The notes under the pieces were generated by a model. It was not told where the DNA came from, searched no databases, and worked only from the letters and a program-made list of their open reading frames with translations. 8,395 nt of DNA from Bacteroidota bacterium (GTDB lineage: Bacteria > Bacteroidota > Ignavibacteria > SZUA-365 > JAADGX01). Shown here one piece after another: positions 7,496 to 8,395 of this stretch (position 1 is the first letter of the stretch; the number at the start of each line of letters is the position of its first letter). Location of the stretch: assembly GCA_027021285.1 (NCBI GenBank), contig JALUUP010000393.1:1-8395 (forward strand). Reading direction: 5' to 3'. A program made the translations under genes and the position numbers.

Positions 7496-8395
7496 GCCTC
7501 GTTCTCCCGTGGCAGGTAATGAAGCGTCAACGCGGGACCGCCGGCGAAGTAACGGCGCGCGGCAGCGGACAAGTCATCGATATCGCGGGCGAGGTACGTT
7601 CCGAGCAGGGTGTTGATCACCGCCGGATCGTTCCAGATGGTCGCGAAATGCGCAAACCGGTCGGCGCGATTCTGCACGCGCTGCACGTGCTTTTCGAACT
7701 GCGTTTCCACCGCGTTGCGTGTCTTCTGAAGTTCTTCTTCGGCGATCCCCTCTTCGGTCAACCGCCCGATTTCACGAAGCAGTTCCTCCTCCAGGTCCCC
7801 GGCGGAGACACCCGGATTGGCAAAGGCCACGACCAGGGTCAATCCCGGGTATTCTCTCCCGTCAACATGGACCGACACGGAACTCGCCAGTTGCAGCTCC
7901 CGCACCAGCCGGATATTCAGACGCGAGCTCTCACCGGAGGAAAGGACATCCGAGATCATATCGATGGACACGAAATCATCCTCCGTTTCGGCGCACGTAG
8001 GAAAGACCATGAATACACCCGGCAAGGGGACGTTGTCTTTCACAACTTCGCGGAGCCCGGCATTGGAAAGCACGGGGGATCTCGGGGGACGCGCCTGGGG
8101 CTTCCCCGCGGGAATGCCGGCAAAATATCCTTCGACCAGCTTTTTCGCTTCGTCGAGCTCGATATCCCCCGCGATGGAGAGCACCGCGTTCGACGGCGAG
8201 TAGTACGTTTCATGAAACGCGAGAACGTCTTCGAGAGTGGCAGCCCGGATATCCTCCATGGAACCGATGACGGTATGTCCATACGGCGTGCCCGCGAATG
8301 CCAGCGACGCGATCTTTTCTTCCACGGAACCGTAGGGCTGGTTGTCGATGCGCTGCCGTTTTTCTTCCATCACCACCTGTCGCTGGACTTCAACG
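7492..8395 (-). CDS. M16 family metallopeptidase, 5'-truncated by the window edge (probable zinc-binding subunit)
   Basis: Only the last 300 or so residues are visible; the frame is open to the window edge, so the true start and the expected HxxEH motif lie beyond 8395. An apparent GTG start at 8376 is not real, because codons before it continue a conserved segment: VEVQRQVVMEEKRQRIDNQPYG matches the M16 region that carries the third zinc ligand, here one of the two glutamates encoded at 8362-8367. Then come GTPYGHTVIGSMEDI and FHETYYSPSNAVLSIAGDI, both classic M16 N-lobe features, and the C-lobe segment SSGESSRLNIRLVREL. In that C-lobe segment the substrate-pair arginine is present (codon 7900-7902), but the residue seven later, usually Tyr, is Ser (codon 7879-7881). 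The protein therefore seems to keep the zinc side and lose the Arg/Tyr side, the mirror image of the next gene. Cellular location cannot be judged without the N-terminus. Confidence 0.92.
   Translation of the reverse strand, partial: VEVQRQVVMEEKRQRIDNQPYGSVEEKIASLAFAGTPYGHTVIGSMEDIRAATLEDVLAFHETYYSPSNAVLSIAGDIELDEAKKLVEGYFAGIPAGKPQARPPRSPVLSNAGLREVVKDNVPLPGVFMVFPTCAETEDDFVSIDMISDVLSSGESSRLNIRLVRELQLASSVSVHVDGREYPGLTLVVAFANPGVSAGDLEEELLREIGRLTEEGIAEEELQKTRNAVETQFEKHVQRVQNRADRFAHFATIWNDPAVINTLLGTYLARDIDDLSAAARRYFAGGPALTLHYLPRENEA
7504..7508 (-). promoter_or_regulatory. Shine-Dalgarno site of the zinc-less M16 gene
   Basis: GGGAG on the minus strand lies eight bases before the ATG at 7495, inside the end of the preceding coding sequence. 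It supports this start and lets ribosomes re-initiate at the ATGA junction. Confidence 0.6.

Noticed and set aside
6236..7519. Long plus-strand open frame of 427 codons opposite the second M16 gene
   Set aside because: It is antisense to a well-recognised M16 coding sequence, lacks motifs and has typical shadow composition.
8374..8376. GTG at 8376 as the start of the upstream M16 gene
   Set aside because: The codons before it (VEVQRQ) continue the conserved M16 third-ligand segment, and a protein starting here would lack most of the N-lobe. The gene is cut by the window edge.

Overview
The window looks like chromosomal DNA from a GC-rich member of the FCB superphylum (Bacteroidota, Ignavibacteriota, Rhodothermota, Kapabacteria or a related candidate phylum). 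The best lineage marker is the C-terminus of the secreted subtilase at 3012-5075. It has an NYPNPF motif and a final beta domain of about 70 residues ending in GVYIYRL...RRMVFLK, which is a type IX secretion (T9SS) type A sorting domain. Three of the five visible starts have clear Shine-Dalgarno sequences. That is atypical for class Bacteroidia and hints at a deeper branch, but this is inference; the species cannot be named from the sequence.

Layout. A single plus-strand gene (32-820) encodes a crotonase-fold enoyl-CoA hydratase whose active-site pattern resembles the LiuC type (methylglutaconyl-CoA hydratase, leucine breakdown). It converges, with a 12-bp gap, on a run of five minus-strand genes filling 833-8395. 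In transcription order these are: an M16 metallopeptidase subunit whose 5' end lies outside the window (7492-8395); a second M16 protein that has lost its zinc site (6137-7495); a MoxR-family AAA+ ATPase (5104-6099); a T9SS-exported S8 subtilase (3012-5075); and a membrane-anchored von Willebrand A (VWA) protein of 724 residues (833-3007). Gaps are -4, 37, 28 and 4 bp, so this is very probably one operon. No stretch over 300 bases lacks a gene. I see no RNA genes, mobile elements, CRISPR arrays or convincing terminators.

How the genes may work together. The two M16 proteins have complementary defects. The downstream one lacks the HxxEH zinc motif but keeps the C-terminal Arg/Tyr substrate-binding pair. 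The upstream one keeps the third zinc-ligand glutamate and a matching R but has Ser where the Tyr should be. This is what an obligate heterodimeric M16 peptidase would look like. MoxR ATPases usually act with VWA proteins, commonly with a DUF58 gene between them. Here the DUF58 gene is absent and a secreted protease sits between the two. A MoxR/VWA envelope chaperone system linked to proteolysis is a reasonable hypothesis but is not proven by the sequence. Every individual family is known; any novelty lies in the combination.
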